64,000 bases of DNA from Candidatus Reconcilbacillus cellulovorans (GTDB taxonomy: Bacteria > Bacillota > Bacilli > Paenibacillales > Reconciliibacillaceae), in contig MOXJ01000020.1 of the NCBI GenBank assembly GCA_002507565.1, positions 16,682 to 80,681 on the forward strand. The letters run 5' to 3'. A model generated the notes under the pieces. It did no database searches and was not told the origin of the DNA. It saw only the letters and a program-made list of their open reading frames with translations. The position numbers and the translations under genes were made by a program. Shown here in pieces: positions 8,505 through 17,218 of the stretch (within the stretch, counting starts at the first letter, position 1; every line of letters begins with the position of its first letter).

Positions 8505-9848
8505 ATGCAACGACAAGTTCGCCTGAAGATCGTCTGGACGCCGCCGCGCGTCCTCGTCGCCGGTTTCGCGGCCGTCATCGCCTGCGGCGCCGTTTTGCTC
8601 ACGCTTCCGATCGCCACGCGGTCCGGCGAACGATTGCCGTGGATCGACGCGTTTTTTACCGCAACGTCGGCCGCGTGTGTGACCGGACTGGTCGTCGTCG
8701 ATACCGGCACGTATTTTTCCTGGTTCGGCCAGACGGTGATAGCGGTTTTGATCCAGGTCGGCGGTCTCGGCTTCATGACGATGTCGACGCTGATCGCGCT
8801 TGTTTTGAAGAAACGGATTTCGTTGCGGGAACGGCTCATTTTGCAAGAGGCGATGAACCAGCCGTCGATCGAGGGCATCGTGCGGCTCGTCCGGCGTGTC
8901 GTCGCTTATTCGCTGACGATCGAGGCGATCGGCGCAGCGCTTCTGACCGCGAGGTGGGCGTTCGACATGCCGTTTCCGCGGGCGCTGGCGTTCGGCGTTT
9001 TCCATGCCGTGTCGCTGTTCAACAACGCGGGTTTCGACCTGTTCGGCGACTTTCGCAGCCTGACCGATTATGTAAACGACCCGTTCGTCAACGTCGTCGC
9101 GATGGGGTTGATCGTGCTGGGCGGCATCGGGTTCATTGTCATTTCGGACGTGCTGGAATATCCCAAGCGCGGCAAGTTGTCGTTGCATTCGAAAGTGGTA
9201 TTGGCCACGACCGCTTTTCTGATTGTATTCGGGGCCGTCGTCATTTTCATATTCGAGGCGACGAATCCGAAAACGCTCGGCAGTCTCGACGCGGGCGGGA
9301 AAATTTTGGCTTCCTTCTTCCAGTCCGTGACGCCCCGCACGGCCGGAGCGAATACGCTGGACATCGCTTCGCTTCGGCAGGCAACGCAATTTTTCCTCAT
9401 CCTCTTGATGTTCATCGGTGCATCGCCGGGATCGACAGGGGGCGGGATCAAGACGACGACGTTCGCGACCCTTGTCGGCGCGATGGCGGCGATGATCCGC
9501 GGCAAGGAAGATATTGTAATGTTTCGTCATCGTCTGGCGAAAGACCGCATTTACAAGGCGATCACGCTGACGCTGTTCGCACTGATATGGGTCATCGCGA
9601 TGACGATGGTGCTGTCGACGACGGAAGATCGGCATTTTCTGATGATCTTGTTCGAGGTGACGTCGGCGTTCGGCACGGTCGGGCTATCGATGGGACTGAC
9701 GCCGCACTTGACGGTCGTCGGCAAAATCGTCATTATGGTGACCATGTTCGCCGGCCGCCTCGGCCCGGTGACACTGGCCTACGCGTTGCAACCTCGGCCT
9801 GAAAAGGAATTGTTCCGATATCCCGAAGGGAAAATTACGATCGGATAA
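8505..9848 (+). CDS. ktrB: Potassium uptake channel subunit KtrB
   Basis: This is a 447-residue Trk/Ktr/HKT-family ion-translocating subunit. The four pore loops with their selectivity glycines are visible: TSAACVTGL, LFNNAGFDLFG, VTPRTAGANT and TSAFGTVGLSMG. Also present is the Gly-rich gating segment after M3C1 (GASPGSTGGGIKTTTF). It forms a dimer gated by the KtrA ring. The ATG at 8505 follows AAGGTGG; the TTG at 8502 and GTG at 8487 are possible alternatives. ktrA follows 16 bp later. Expression is expected to fall when c-di-AMP is high, through the upstream riboswitch. Gene order (B before A) is reversed compared with Bacillus subtilis ktrAB. Confidence 0.92.
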   Translation: MQRQVRLKIVWTPPRVLVAGFAAVIACGAVLLTLPIATRSGERLPWIDAFFTATSAACVTGLVVVDTGTYFSWFGQTVIAVLIQVGGLGFMTMSTLIALVLKKRISLRERLILQEAMNQPSIEGIVRLVRRVVAYSLTIEAIGAALLTARWAFDMPFPRALAFGVFHAVSLFNNAGFDLFGDFRSLTDYVNDPFVNVVAMGLIVLGGIGFIVISDVLEYPKRGKLSLHSKVVLATTAFLIVFGAVVIFIFEATNPKTLGSLDAGGKILASFFQSVTPRTAGANTLDIASLRQATQFFLILLMFIGASPGSTGGGIKTTTFATLVGAMAAMIRGKEDIVMFRHRLAKDRIYKAITLTLFALIWVIAMTMVLSTTEDRHFLMILFEVTSAFGTVGLSMGLTPHLTVVGKIVIMVTMFAGRLGPVTLAYALQPRPEKELFRYPEGKITIG

Positions 9849-9864
9849 GGAGAGGCACATCCGC

Positions 9865-10527
9865 ATGGAACGACGGCAGTTCGCGGTGATCGGACTGGGC
9901 CGGTTCGGCTCAAGCCTGGCGAGGGAACTTGTCCGCCTCGATTACGAAGTGCTTGGGATCGACAAATGCGAGGCGATCATCAACGACATGAAGGAAGAGC
10001 TGACGCACGCGGTCGTGGCGGATGCAACGGATGAAGACGCGCTGCGCGCGCTAGGCGTCCGCAACTTCGACTGCGCGGTCGTCGCGATCGGCGACGACAT
10101 CCAGGCGAGCGTCATGGCGGCGATCCTGCTGAAAGATCTCGGCGTCCGCCAGGTCATCGCCAAGGCGATCACCGAGTTGCACGGCAAGGTGCTCGAGAGA
10201 ATCGGCGTTGACCGCGTCGTGTTCCCCGAACGCGACATGGGCGTCCGTGTCGCGCATCAGCTCGCGTCGCCTAATTTGCTCGACTACATCGGCCTTTCAA
10301 GGGAGTATACGATCGCGGAACTCGCCGTACCGAGGAGGTTGGCCGGCCGAACGATCCGGGAACTCGATCTGCGCAGGCGGTTCGGCTGCAGCGTCGTCGC
10401 GATCAACAAGCGCGGCGGCGTCGTCATTACGCCGTCTCCTGACGACGTGATCGAGGAAAAAGATGTCATGGTCGTCATCGGGAAAAATGAGCAGGTCGAG
10501 GCGTTCGAGCACGAAGTGTGCCGCTGA
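9865..10527 (+). CDS. ktrA: Potassium channel regulatory subunit KtrA (RCK domains)
   Basis: This is a 220-residue cytosolic gating protein with an RCK_N (TrkA-N) Rossmann domain followed by an RCK_C domain. The nucleotide-binding motif GLGRFGSSLARELVRL, the acidic D of GIDK (ribose contact) and VVADATDED are family hallmarks. The RCK_C half (from about residue 135) is the known c-di-AMP-binding module in related KtrA/KtrC proteins, so the transporter may be controlled by c-di-AMP at both RNA and protein level. It lies 16 bp after ktrB, with an AGGAGAGG ribosome site. The stop is only 13 bp from the convergent lysR gene and no terminator was seen between them. Confidence 0.92.
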   Translation: MERRQFAVIGLGRFGSSLARELVRLDYEVLGIDKCEAIINDMKEELTHAVVADATDEDALRALGVRNFDCAVVAIGDDIQASVMAAILLKDLGVRQVIAKAITELHGKVLERIGVDRVVFPERDMGVRVAHQLASPNLLDYIGLSREYTIAELAVPRRLAGRTIRELDLRRRFGCSVVAINKRGGVVITPSPDDVIEEKDVMVVIGKNEQVEAFEHEVCR

Positions 10528-10540
10528 TGTCGCCCTCTCG

Positions 10541-11464
10541 TCACAGCGCTTGGTCTGCGATGCGCGCCGCGAAAGCTTGTCGGACGCGGCCGATCCAGGC
10601 GAGCAAGTCGGGGTCGAGCGGCGCGCTTTTCAGATGGACGAGCGACGTCGTGCGCGTCGTCTGGCGGAGCTCGGGAATGTCCGCCGCCGCCAGGCCGTTG
10701 TCGTTCAGCACGACCTGGCGCAGATATGACTTCGGCAGCAGCGTCGCTAGGCCGCAACTCGGCACGATCCGGATGATCGCCTCGAACGAGTCGATCTCCA
10801 TCCGGATGTCCGGCGTGATGTCGTAACGGTCGAACAATTCGTCGACCAACACGCGGTACCACGTTCCCCGCGAAAAGAGCACGACGGGAAGACCGTTGAG
10901 CGCCTGAAGCGGTATGCCCGACGCCGCGGCCTGGGCCAGCAACGGATGACCGATAGGAAGCACGAAGGACAGATGGTCGTCGAACAGCGGCACGCATCGC
11001 AGATCGGGCGATTCGATGGCTGTCGCGACGAGACCGAGATCAACGCGTCTTTCTTTTACAAAGGCGATGATTTCGTGCGTTTTTCCCGTCAGCGCCTTGA
11101 CTTCCGAGTGCGGGAAACTTTCCGTATACATACGTATCAAATCCGGCAAAGTCGACTGGAGCGTCGTCAGACTGGCGCCGATCGTCAGACTACGCCGTCG
11201 ACCGCCGCGTAAATCGGCGAGTTGCTGTCGGAATTTTGCGTCCAGTCGGCGCATTTCCAGTGCATGTTCGTAACAGAGTCTGCCGGCGGGCGTCAGAACG
11301 AGCCGCTTGCCTCTTCGTTCGAACAGCCGGACGTCCAGTTCGTTTTCCAGTTTCGCCAGTCTTCGCGACAAAGCCGGCTGCGACAGATTGAGCGCCTGGG
11401 AGGCCCGGTTCAGACTCGTCTGTTCGACGGCGGCGATCAAGACATCCCAATCTTCGATCCGCAT
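10541..11464 (-). CDS. LysR-family transcriptional regulator, divergent from sdhCAB
   Basis: This is a 307-residue LysR-type regulator. The N-terminal winged helix-turn-helix is clear (ASQALNLSQPALSRRLAKLE, residues about 20-39), followed by the substrate-binding type 2 periplasmic-fold domain (SLTIGASLTT onward). The ATG at 11464 has GGAGATGG upstream with good spacing; the open frame further upstream has no ribosome site. LysR proteins commonly control the divergently transcribed neighbour, here sdhCAB. A 10-bp inverted repeat flanks the intergenic region. The effector is unknown. Confidence 0.88.
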   Translation of the reverse strand: MRIEDWDVLIAAVEQTSLNRASQALNLSQPALSRRLAKLENELDVRLFERRGKRLVLTPAGRLCYEHALEMRRLDAKFRQQLADLRGGRRRSLTIGASLTTLQSTLPDLIRMYTESFPHSEVKALTGKTHEIIAFVKERRVDLGLVATAIESPDLRCVPLFDDHLSFVLPIGHPLLAQAAASGIPLQALNGLPVVLFSRGTWYRVLVDELFDRYDITPDIRMEIDSFEAIIRIVPSCGLATLLPKSYLRQVVLNDNGLAAADIPELRQTTRTTSLVHLKSAPLDPDLLAWIGRVRQAFAARIADQAL

Positions 11465-11478
11465 CGGCCATCTCCTTC

Positions 11479-11541
11479 TTTCGCTTATGCGCTCTGTGCA
11501 TGAGGAACGATAAAAAAACGGCACTTCCATTATAAGCGAAA
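11479..11541. promoter_or_regulatory. Inverted repeat between lysR and sdhC, candidate operator
   Basis: A perfect 10-bp inverted repeat, TTTCGCTTAT (11479-11488) and ATAAGCGAAA (11532-11541), has arms 53 bp apart, close to five helical turns. It lies in the lysR-sdhC divergent region. The right arm overlaps a TATAAG that could be a -10 element. Confidence 0.4.
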
Positions 11542-11605
11542 CCGCGTTACGATAAAAAGGGTTCATGATTTTGTCACAAACGGTCGGACGGGAGGCACGG
11601 TCTCG

Positions 11606-12244
11606 ATGGCGGTTAACTCCTATTATTCGCGCAAGCTGCATTCACTGCTCGGCGTCGTTCCGCTCGGTTTTTTTCTGATCGAACATTTTTTGACGAATTA
11701 CGAAGCGTATCGCGGCGGGCACGCAAAGTATCTGGAAAGAATTGAATGGTTAAATAATCTTCCTTTTCTTATCCTTTTGGAACTATTCGGCATCTGGTTG
11801 CCGCTGCTTTATCATGGTGTTTACGGTCTTTATATGGCGTACCAATCCAGAAATAATTTTCCAAGGTACGGCTATTTCCGGAACCTGATGTTTACGCTGC
11901 AACGCATCACCGGCGTCGTCACGTTCGTGTTCGTGACTTGGCATATGTACGAGACGCGCGTTCAGGTCGCGCTGGGAAACGTCGCGTATGACGAACTCGG
12001 CCGATTGATGGTCGACATTTTGACGAATTCGTGGGCGTTCGCGGCTTACGTCGTCGGTGTCGTTTGCGCATCGTTCCATTTTTGCAACGGCATGTGGTCG
12101 TTTCTCGTCAGCTGGGGCATCACCGTCGGACCGCGGGCACAGCGGGTGTCGACCTACGTCTGGATGGTCGCGTTCGTATTCGTCGCGACGGTCGGGGTGC
12201 TCGCGCTGACGGCATTCCGCGATCCGAACTTTTTGAATAGCTGA
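11606..12244 (+). CDS. sdhC: Succinate dehydrogenase cytochrome b558 subunit
   Basis: This is the 212-residue membrane anchor of complex II, of the single-subunit five-helix type found in Bacillus and Paenibacillus. It binds two haems and menaquinone. Five hydrophobic segments are visible, with histidines placed for haem ligation (LHSLLG near residue 13, FLIEHFLTNY near 28, LLYHGVYG near 70, FVTWHMYET near 113, SFHFCNGMW near 155). The ATG at 11606 follows GGGAGGC. sdhA starts 19 bp after the stop. Confidence 0.93.
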   Translation: MAVNSYYSRKLHSLLGVVPLGFFLIEHFLTNYEAYRGGHAKYLERIEWLNNLPFLILLELFGIWLPLLYHGVYGLYMAYQSRNNFPRYGYFRNLMFTLQRITGVVTFVFVTWHMYETRVQVALGNVAYDELGRLMVDILTNSWAFAAYVVGVVCASFHFCNGMWSFLVSWGITVGPRAQRVSTYVWMVAFVFVATVGVLALTAFRDPNFLNS

Positions 12245-12263
12245 GAGGGAGCGGGTCTTCACG

Positions 12264-14024
12264 ATGGCGAAGATGAACATCATTGTGGTCGGCGGCGGTT
12301 TGGCCGGTTTGATGGCGACGATCAAGGCGGCGGAAGCGGGCGCGCATGTCAGCCTGTTTTCGGTCGTGCCTGTGAAGCGTTCCCACTCGGTATGCGCGCA
12401 GGGCGGCATCAACGGCGCCGTCAACACGAAAGGTGAAGGAGATTCTCCGTGGGAACATTTCGATGATACGATCTACGGCGGCGACTTTCTGGCCAACCAG
12501 CCGCCGGTCAAGGCGATGTGCGAGGCGGCGCCCGGCATCATCCATCTGATGGACCGCATGGGCGTCATGTTCAACCGGACGCCTGAAGGGTTGCTCGATT
12601 TCCGCCGGTTCGGCGGCACGAAATACCACCGCACCGCTTACGCGGGGGCGACGACTGGCCAGCAGCTGCTTTATGCCTTGGACGAGCAGGTCCGCCGTTG
12701 GGAAGTCGCGGGGCTCGTGCAGAAGTACGAACATTGGGAGTTCGTGTCGGCGGTGCTCGACGACGCGCGGGTTTGCCGCGGCATCATCGCGCAGGACATG
12801 CGCAGCATGGAGATCCGCGCGTTTCCCGCGGATGCGGTCATCTTGGCGACGGGCGGGCCCGGACTTATTTTCGGCAAGACGACGAACTCGGTCATCAACA
12901 CCGGTTCGGCCGCCAGCGCGGTGTACCAGCAGGGTGCCATTTACGCCAACGGGGAATTCATTCAGGTGCACCCGACGGCGATTCCCGGCGACGACAAGCT
13001 GCGGCTCATGTCGGAGTCGGCGCGCGGTGAGGGCGGTCGCATCTGGGTGTACAAGGACGGTAAGCCGTGGTATTTTCTTGAGGAAAAATATCCCGCGTAC
13101 GGCAACCTTGTGCCGCGCGACATCGCGACGCGGGAAATTTTCCACGTCTGCGTCGACTTAAAACTCGGCATCAACGGCGAGAACATGGTGTATCTCGACC
13201 TGTCGCACATCGATCCGAAGGTGCTGGAAGTCAAGCTCGGCGGAATTCTGGAAATTTATGAGAAATTTGTAGGAGAAGATCCGCGCAAGGTGCCGATGAA
13301 GGTGTTCCCCGCCGTTCACTATTCGATGGGCGGGCTTTGGATCGACTACGGTCATATGACGAACATTCCCGGCCTGTTCGCCGCCGGCGAGTGCGACTAC
13401 CAGTACCACGGCGCGAACCGGCTCGGCGCCAATTCGCTGCTTTCCTCGATTTTCGGCGGCATGGTTGCCGGGCCGAAGGCGATCGAGTATATCAAGGGGC
13501 TCGACAAACATGCGGACGACATTCCGTCGTCGGTGTTCGAGCGCGAGCGGAAGCTGCGCGAGGACCAATTCGAGGCGATCCTGAAAATGGACGGCTACGA
13601 GAACGCCTATCAGCTGCATAAAGAGCTCGGCGAATGGATGACCAACAACATGACGGTCGTCCGCTACAACAAGCGTTTGGAAGAGACGATCTATAAGATC
13701 AAGGAACTGAAAGAACGCTACAAACGCATCAACATCAACGACACGACGCGCTGGAACAACCAAGGCGCTTTGTTCACGCGTCAGCTTTGGAACATGCTTG
13801 AGCTGGCGGAGGCGATGACGAAGGGGGCGCTTCTTCGCAACGAAAGCCGTGGCGCCCATTACAAGCCGGAGTTTCCGGAGCGCGACGACAAGAATTTCCT
13901 GAAGACGACGTTGGCGAAATGGACGCCGGACGGACCGGAGATTTCCTATGAAGACGTCGACATCTCGCTGATTCCGCCGCGCAAGCGCGACTATACGACC
14001 GACAAGAAGAAAGGAGGGGCGTGA
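12264..14024 (+). CDS. sdhA: Succinate dehydrogenase flavoprotein subunit
   Basis: This 586-residue subunit oxidises succinate to fumarate at a covalently bound FAD. The dinucleotide motif GGGLAGLMATIKAAEAG starts at about residue 9. The FAD-linked histidine is His41 in SHSVCAQGGING. The dicarboxylate site is visible in HPTAIPG and the C-terminal segment GANRLGANSLLSS. Length is normal. It lies between sdhC (19 bp) and sdhB (3 bp) in one operon. With the anchor it feeds electrons to menaquinone. Confidence 0.96.
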   Translation: MAKMNIIVVGGGLAGLMATIKAAEAGAHVSLFSVVPVKRSHSVCAQGGINGAVNTKGEGDSPWEHFDDTIYGGDFLANQPPVKAMCEAAPGIIHLMDRMGVMFNRTPEGLLDFRRFGGTKYHRTAYAGATTGQQLLYALDEQVRRWEVAGLVQKYEHWEFVSAVLDDARVCRGIIAQDMRSMEIRAFPADAVILATGGPGLIFGKTTNSVINTGSAASAVYQQGAIYANGEFIQVHPTAIPGDDKLRLMSESARGEGGRIWVYKDGKPWYFLEEKYPAYGNLVPRDIATREIFHVCVDLKLGINGENMVYLDLSHIDPKVLEVKLGGILEIYEKFVGEDPRKVPMKVFPAVHYSMGGLWIDYGHMTNIPGLFAAGECDYQYHGANRLGANSLLSSIFGGMVAGPKAIEYIKGLDKHADDIPSSVFERERKLREDQFEAILKMDGYENAYQLHKELGEWMTNNMTVVRYNKRLEETIYKIKELKERYKRININDTTRWNNQGALFTRQLWNMLELAEAMTKGALLRNESRGAHYKPEFPERDDKNFLKTTLAKWTPDGPEISYEDVDISLIPPRKRDYTTDKKKGGA

Positions 14025-14027
14025 TCC

Positions 14028-14786
14028 ATGGCCGATGCGAGCAAAAAAACGATCCGGCTCGTCGTCACCCGGCAGGATACGCCCGATTCCAAACCGTACA
14101 AGGAAGAGTTCGAAATCCCGTACCGGCCGAACATGAACGTAATCAGCGCGTTGATGGAGATCCAGCGCAATCCCGTCAATGCGCGGGGCGAGAAGACGAA
14201 GCCGGTCGTCTGGGAATCGAGTTGTCTGGAAGAAGTGTGCGGCGCCTGTTCGATGGTCATTAACGGCAAGCCGCGCCAGGCGTGTACGGCGCTCGTCGAC
14301 AAGTTGGAGCAGCCGATCCGGCTAGAACCGATGCGGACGTTTCCCGTCGTGCGCGACCTGATCGTCGACCGCCGGCGCATGTTCGACGCGCTCAAGCGCG
14401 TCAAGGCATGGATTCCGATCGACGGAACGTACGACCTCGGCCCGGGGCCGCGCATGCCGGAAGCGACGCGCCGCTGGGCGTACGAACTGTCGAAATGCAT
14501 GACGTGCGGCGTCTGTCTGGAAGCCTGCCCGAACGTCAACGACCGGTCGAACTTCATCGGCCCGGCCGCGATTTCGCAGGTGCGCCTGTTCAACGCCCAT
14601 CCGACCGGCGCGATGAACGCGCACGAACGGCTGGAGGCGCTCATGCAGGACGGCGGCATCGAAGGCTGCGGCAATTCGCAAAACTGCGTGCGGTCGTGCC
14701 CGAAAGGCATTCCGCTGACGACGTCGATCGCCGCGATGAACTGGGAAACGACGAAATATATGATTAAAAAAATGCTTTATTCCTAA
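14028..14786 (+). CDS. sdhB: Succinate dehydrogenase iron-sulfur subunit
   Basis: This 252-residue electron-transfer subunit of complex II has all three cluster motifs in order: [2Fe-2S] in SSCLEEVCGACSMVING plus a later Cys (QAC), [4Fe-4S] in CMTCGVCLEACPN, and [3Fe-4S] in CGNSQNCVRSCPKGIPL. The ATG at 14028 lies 3 bp after the sdhA stop, with AAAGGAGGGG overlapping the sdhA end. A strong terminator follows. Confidence 0.96.
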   Translation: MADASKKTIRLVVTRQDTPDSKPYKEEFEIPYRPNMNVISALMEIQRNPVNARGEKTKPVVWESSCLEEVCGACSMVINGKPRQACTALVDKLEQPIRLEPMRTFPVVRDLIVDRRRMFDALKRVKAWIPIDGTYDLGPGPRMPEATRRWAYELSKCMTCGVCLEACPNVNDRSNFIGPAAISQVRLFNAHPTGAMNAHERLEALMQDGGIEGCGNSQNCVRSCPKGIPLTTSIAAMNWETTKYMIKKMLYS

Positions 14787-14795
14787 AAGCTGTTT

Positions 14796-14842
14796 AACCG
14801 CCGGGGCGGATGTCGATCGCGTCCGTCGCCGGCGGTTTTTTT
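14796..14842 (+). terminator. Rho-independent terminator of sdhCAB
   Basis: AACCGCCGG (14796-14804) pairs with CCGGCGGTT (14829-14837) and runs into seven Ts. It lies 10 bp past the sdhB stop. Confidence 0.85.
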
Positions 14843-14875
14843 GGGCGGTTTTATTGTCACCGGAGGGCAGATGGA

Positions 14876-16078
14876 ATGCGATTTTTGAAAACGATTTCGA
14901 GAACAGTTACCCTCGTCTTGGCGCTGACGAGTTGCGTGCCGCAGGGCGGCGGATCTGAAAGCTTACGCGCTTCCGCCGACCCGGCGGGCAGGCCGATCGT
15001 TATCGGCGGTACGGCAGTTCCTTCGCCGACCGCCGTGGAGCGCTCCGCGATGAAGGTGACGGTCGCCGCAGTCGGCGACGTGCTCGTTCACGGGGCGGTC
15101 TACCGGGACGCTCTTCGGTACGGAGGCGGCGTTCGGTACGATTTCGATCCGATGTTTGCCGCCGTCGCTCCGATGCTCCGGTCCGCAGACGTTGCGTTCG
15201 CCAACCAGGAGAGCGTGATCGGTGGGCAGTCGATCGGGTTGTCCGATTATCCGCGGTTCAACAGCCCGTTTGAGCTCGGCGACGCTTTGCGGCGGGCGGG
15301 CGTCGACGTCGTTTCGATGGCGAACAATCACGCGCTCGACCGCGGCGTGGAAGCCCTTCGAACCGCATGGAATTATTGGCGGGGACTCGGCATTTGTCCG
15401 GCAGGCGTCGCGTTCGACGATGCGGGCGACGGAAGCTGCTTGCTGGAGATCGGCGGCATGCGGATCGCGCTTTTGGCGTATACGTACGGAACGAACGGCA
15501 TTCCGCAGCCCGCGGATCAACCCGACCTTGTCAGGCAGATCGACGTCGGCCGCATTCGGGCTGATGTCGCCGCGGCGGAAAAACGCGCGGACGCGGTCGT
15601 CGTCAGTTTTCATTTCGGCGATGAGTACCAGACGTTTCCAAACGAGCAGCAAAAAGCAGTCGTCCGGGAAGCCGTCGCTGCAGGCGCCGACGCCGTCATC
15701 GGCCATCACCCGCACGTCCTTCAGCCGATCGAACGTTTGACCGGTCGAGAAGGGGAAAGTGCAGTCGTCGCCTACTCGCTCGGCAACTTTTTGGCGGCGC
15801 AGGAACGGAACATGCCGGAACGGCGCACCGGCGGCGTGTTGTTGTTCGATCTCGTGCGGTCGCCTTCGGGAAAAGTGCGCGCGGAAAACGTCGGGTTTTT
15901 GCTGACGTACATTCTACACGACAATTGGCGACAATTCCGGATTGTACCGCTCGCCGACGCGCTCGGCGACGCCTCGCTGCGCGACGGCCGCGCCTATGCG
16001 GAACGCGTTCGCCGGCATGTGTCGCAGTGGTTTCCGGAGTTGCGCGTGTTCGACCGCATTCCCGAAAAGCAACCTTGA
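14876..16078 (+). CDS. CapA-family lipoprotein (poly-gamma-glutamate/metallophosphatase fold)
   Basis: This is a 400-residue predicted lipoprotein. A short signal peptide ends in a lipobox LTSC (Cys about residue 22), then a Pro/Ser/Ala-rich spacer leads to a CapA/PGA_cap domain. Domain signatures are AAVGDVLVHG (metal-binding Asp), FANQESVIGG, VVSMANNHALDRG, and DAVIGHHPHVLQPIE near residue 285, followed by VAYSLGNFL. CapA-type proteins act in poly-gamma-glutamate synthesis or as cell-surface metallophosphatases; no capBC partners lie nearby, so the substrate is open. The ATG at 14876 follows GGAGGG at 8-bp spacing. The gene directly follows the sdhB terminator. Confidence 0.85.
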   Translation: MRFLKTISRTVTLVLALTSCVPQGGGSESLRASADPAGRPIVIGGTAVPSPTAVERSAMKVTVAAVGDVLVHGAVYRDALRYGGGVRYDFDPMFAAVAPMLRSADVAFANQESVIGGQSIGLSDYPRFNSPFELGDALRRAGVDVVSMANNHALDRGVEALRTAWNYWRGLGICPAGVAFDDAGDGSCLLEIGGMRIALLAYTYGTNGIPQPADQPDLVRQIDVGRIRADVAAAEKRADAVVVSFHFGDEYQTFPNEQQKAVVREAVAAGADAVIGHHPHVLQPIERLTGREGESAVVAYSLGNFLAAQERNMPERRTGGVLLFDLVRSPSGKVRAENVGFLLTYILHDNWRQFRIVPLADALGDASLRDGRAYAERVRRHVSQWFPELRVFDRIPEKQP

Positions 16079-16092
16079 TCTGCCTTTTGCGT

Positions 16093-17073
16093 TCATGTGG
16101 CGACGACGGGATTTCGAGCATCGCATTGCGCCTCTTGGGCTTTTTCCCGCTTTCGGCGCATGAACTCCCGCCCGAATTCGCCGTGCGGCAAAATGTCGGC
16201 GTGTTCCATCTGAATCGTCGAATGCGTGATGCCGTATTTGTTTTTCAGCGTTTCGTTGATCGCCAGAATGATGCAGAACGGCTGGATGTTCGGGTCGACG
16301 AAAATGTGCGCCGTCAACGAGTAATGATCGGTCGAAATCGCCCATAGGTGCATTTCGTGAACGTTTTCGACCCCCTCGACCTCGAGAAGAGAGGCGCGTA
16401 TTTCGTCCAGGTCGAATTTTTCCGGAACGGATTCCATCAAAATTAAATAAGATTCGCGGACGATTTTGGCGCCCCCGGTGAAAATGATGCCTCCGATGAC
16501 GAGGCTGACCAGCGGGTCGAACCAGACGAAACCGGTCCACCAGATGACGACCGCCGAGGTAATGACGCCGATTGAGCTGAGCAAATCGCCGAAAAAATGC
16601 CAAAGTGCGCTTTTGACGTTCAGATTTTCTTCCCGCCGGATACTCCGGCTGAGCACGATCGTCAGCGCGAGATTGACGGCGAATCCGATGCAGGCGATGG
16701 CGAGCATCAGTCCGAGATCGATCGGTTCGGGCCGGATGAAACGCCGTATGCCTTCGATGAAGATGCCTGCCGCGATCAGGCAAAGCGCCATACCGTTCAG
16801 GAACGAAGCGATGATTTCAAAGCGGAGATACCCGAACGTGAAACGGGCATTCGGCGGCCGCGATGCGAGGTAAATCGCCGTCATGCTGAGCGCGAGCGCG
16901 ATAACGTCGGACACCATATGCGCAGAATCGCTGAGCAAGGCAAGCGAGTTGGACACGAGTCCGCCGACGATTTCGACGACGGTGAACGTCAGCGTCAGCA
17001 CAAGCGTGAACCAGAGCGATTTCTTGGAAGTCTTCTGTTCTTTCATATGGCGCAAATGGTGAAAATCGTACAT
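16093..17073 (-). CDS. czcD: Cation diffusion facilitator (CzcD-type Zn/Co/Cd exporter)
   Basis: This is a 326-residue CDF transporter that exports divalent metal ions in exchange for protons. Six membrane helices are visible. The transport-site metal ligands appear as HxxxD in helix 2 (SDSAHMVSD) and HxxxD in helix 5 (LWHFFGDLLSS), the pattern of zinc-transporting members. A cytosolic C-terminal ferredoxin-like domain follows (VENVHEMHLWAIS, with HSTIQMEH). The ATG at 17073 has GGGAGGAAG upstream; the open frame extends further without a ribosome site. It is convergent with the capA-like gene, 14 bp apart. Confidence 0.92.
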   Translation of the reverse strand: MYDFHHLRHMKEQKTSKKSLWFTLVLTLTFTVVEIVGGLVSNSLALLSDSAHMVSDVIALALSMTAIYLASRPPNARFTFGYLRFEIIASFLNGMALCLIAAGIFIEGIRRFIRPEPIDLGLMLAIACIGFAVNLALTIVLSRSIRREENLNVKSALWHFFGDLLSSIGVITSAVVIWWTGFVWFDPLVSLVIGGIIFTGGAKIVRESYLILMESVPEKFDLDEIRASLLEVEGVENVHEMHLWAISTDHYSLTAHIFVDPNIQPFCIILAINETLKNKYGITHSTIQMEHADILPHGEFGREFMRRKREKAQEAQCDARNPVVAT

Positions 17074-17169
17074 GTTCGGCTTCCTCCCGGCCGTCGCATG
17101 CGGATGCACGCGGCGTAAGCGTATATTTGGATTATATCGCCGTTTTTCGGCCGGTGCCAAGGGGCGCTG

Positions 17170-17178
17170 TGGTATAAT
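17170..17178 (+). promoter_or_regulatory. Extended -10 promoter of cobalamin adenosyltransferase gene
   Basis: TGG-TATAAT (hexamer 17173-17178), about 40 bp before the start codon. No convincing -35 is visible, which is common for extended -10 promoters. Confidence 0.5.
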
Positions 17179-17218
17179 GACGGACGGGGAGAGGGCGGCC
17201 GTAAGGAGGGGGATCCGT

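Noticed and set aside
12120..13145. 341-codon minus-strand frame across sdhC-sdhA
   Set aside because: It lies opposite a fully conserved sdhA and has no ribosome site; it is a shadow frame of GC-rich codons.
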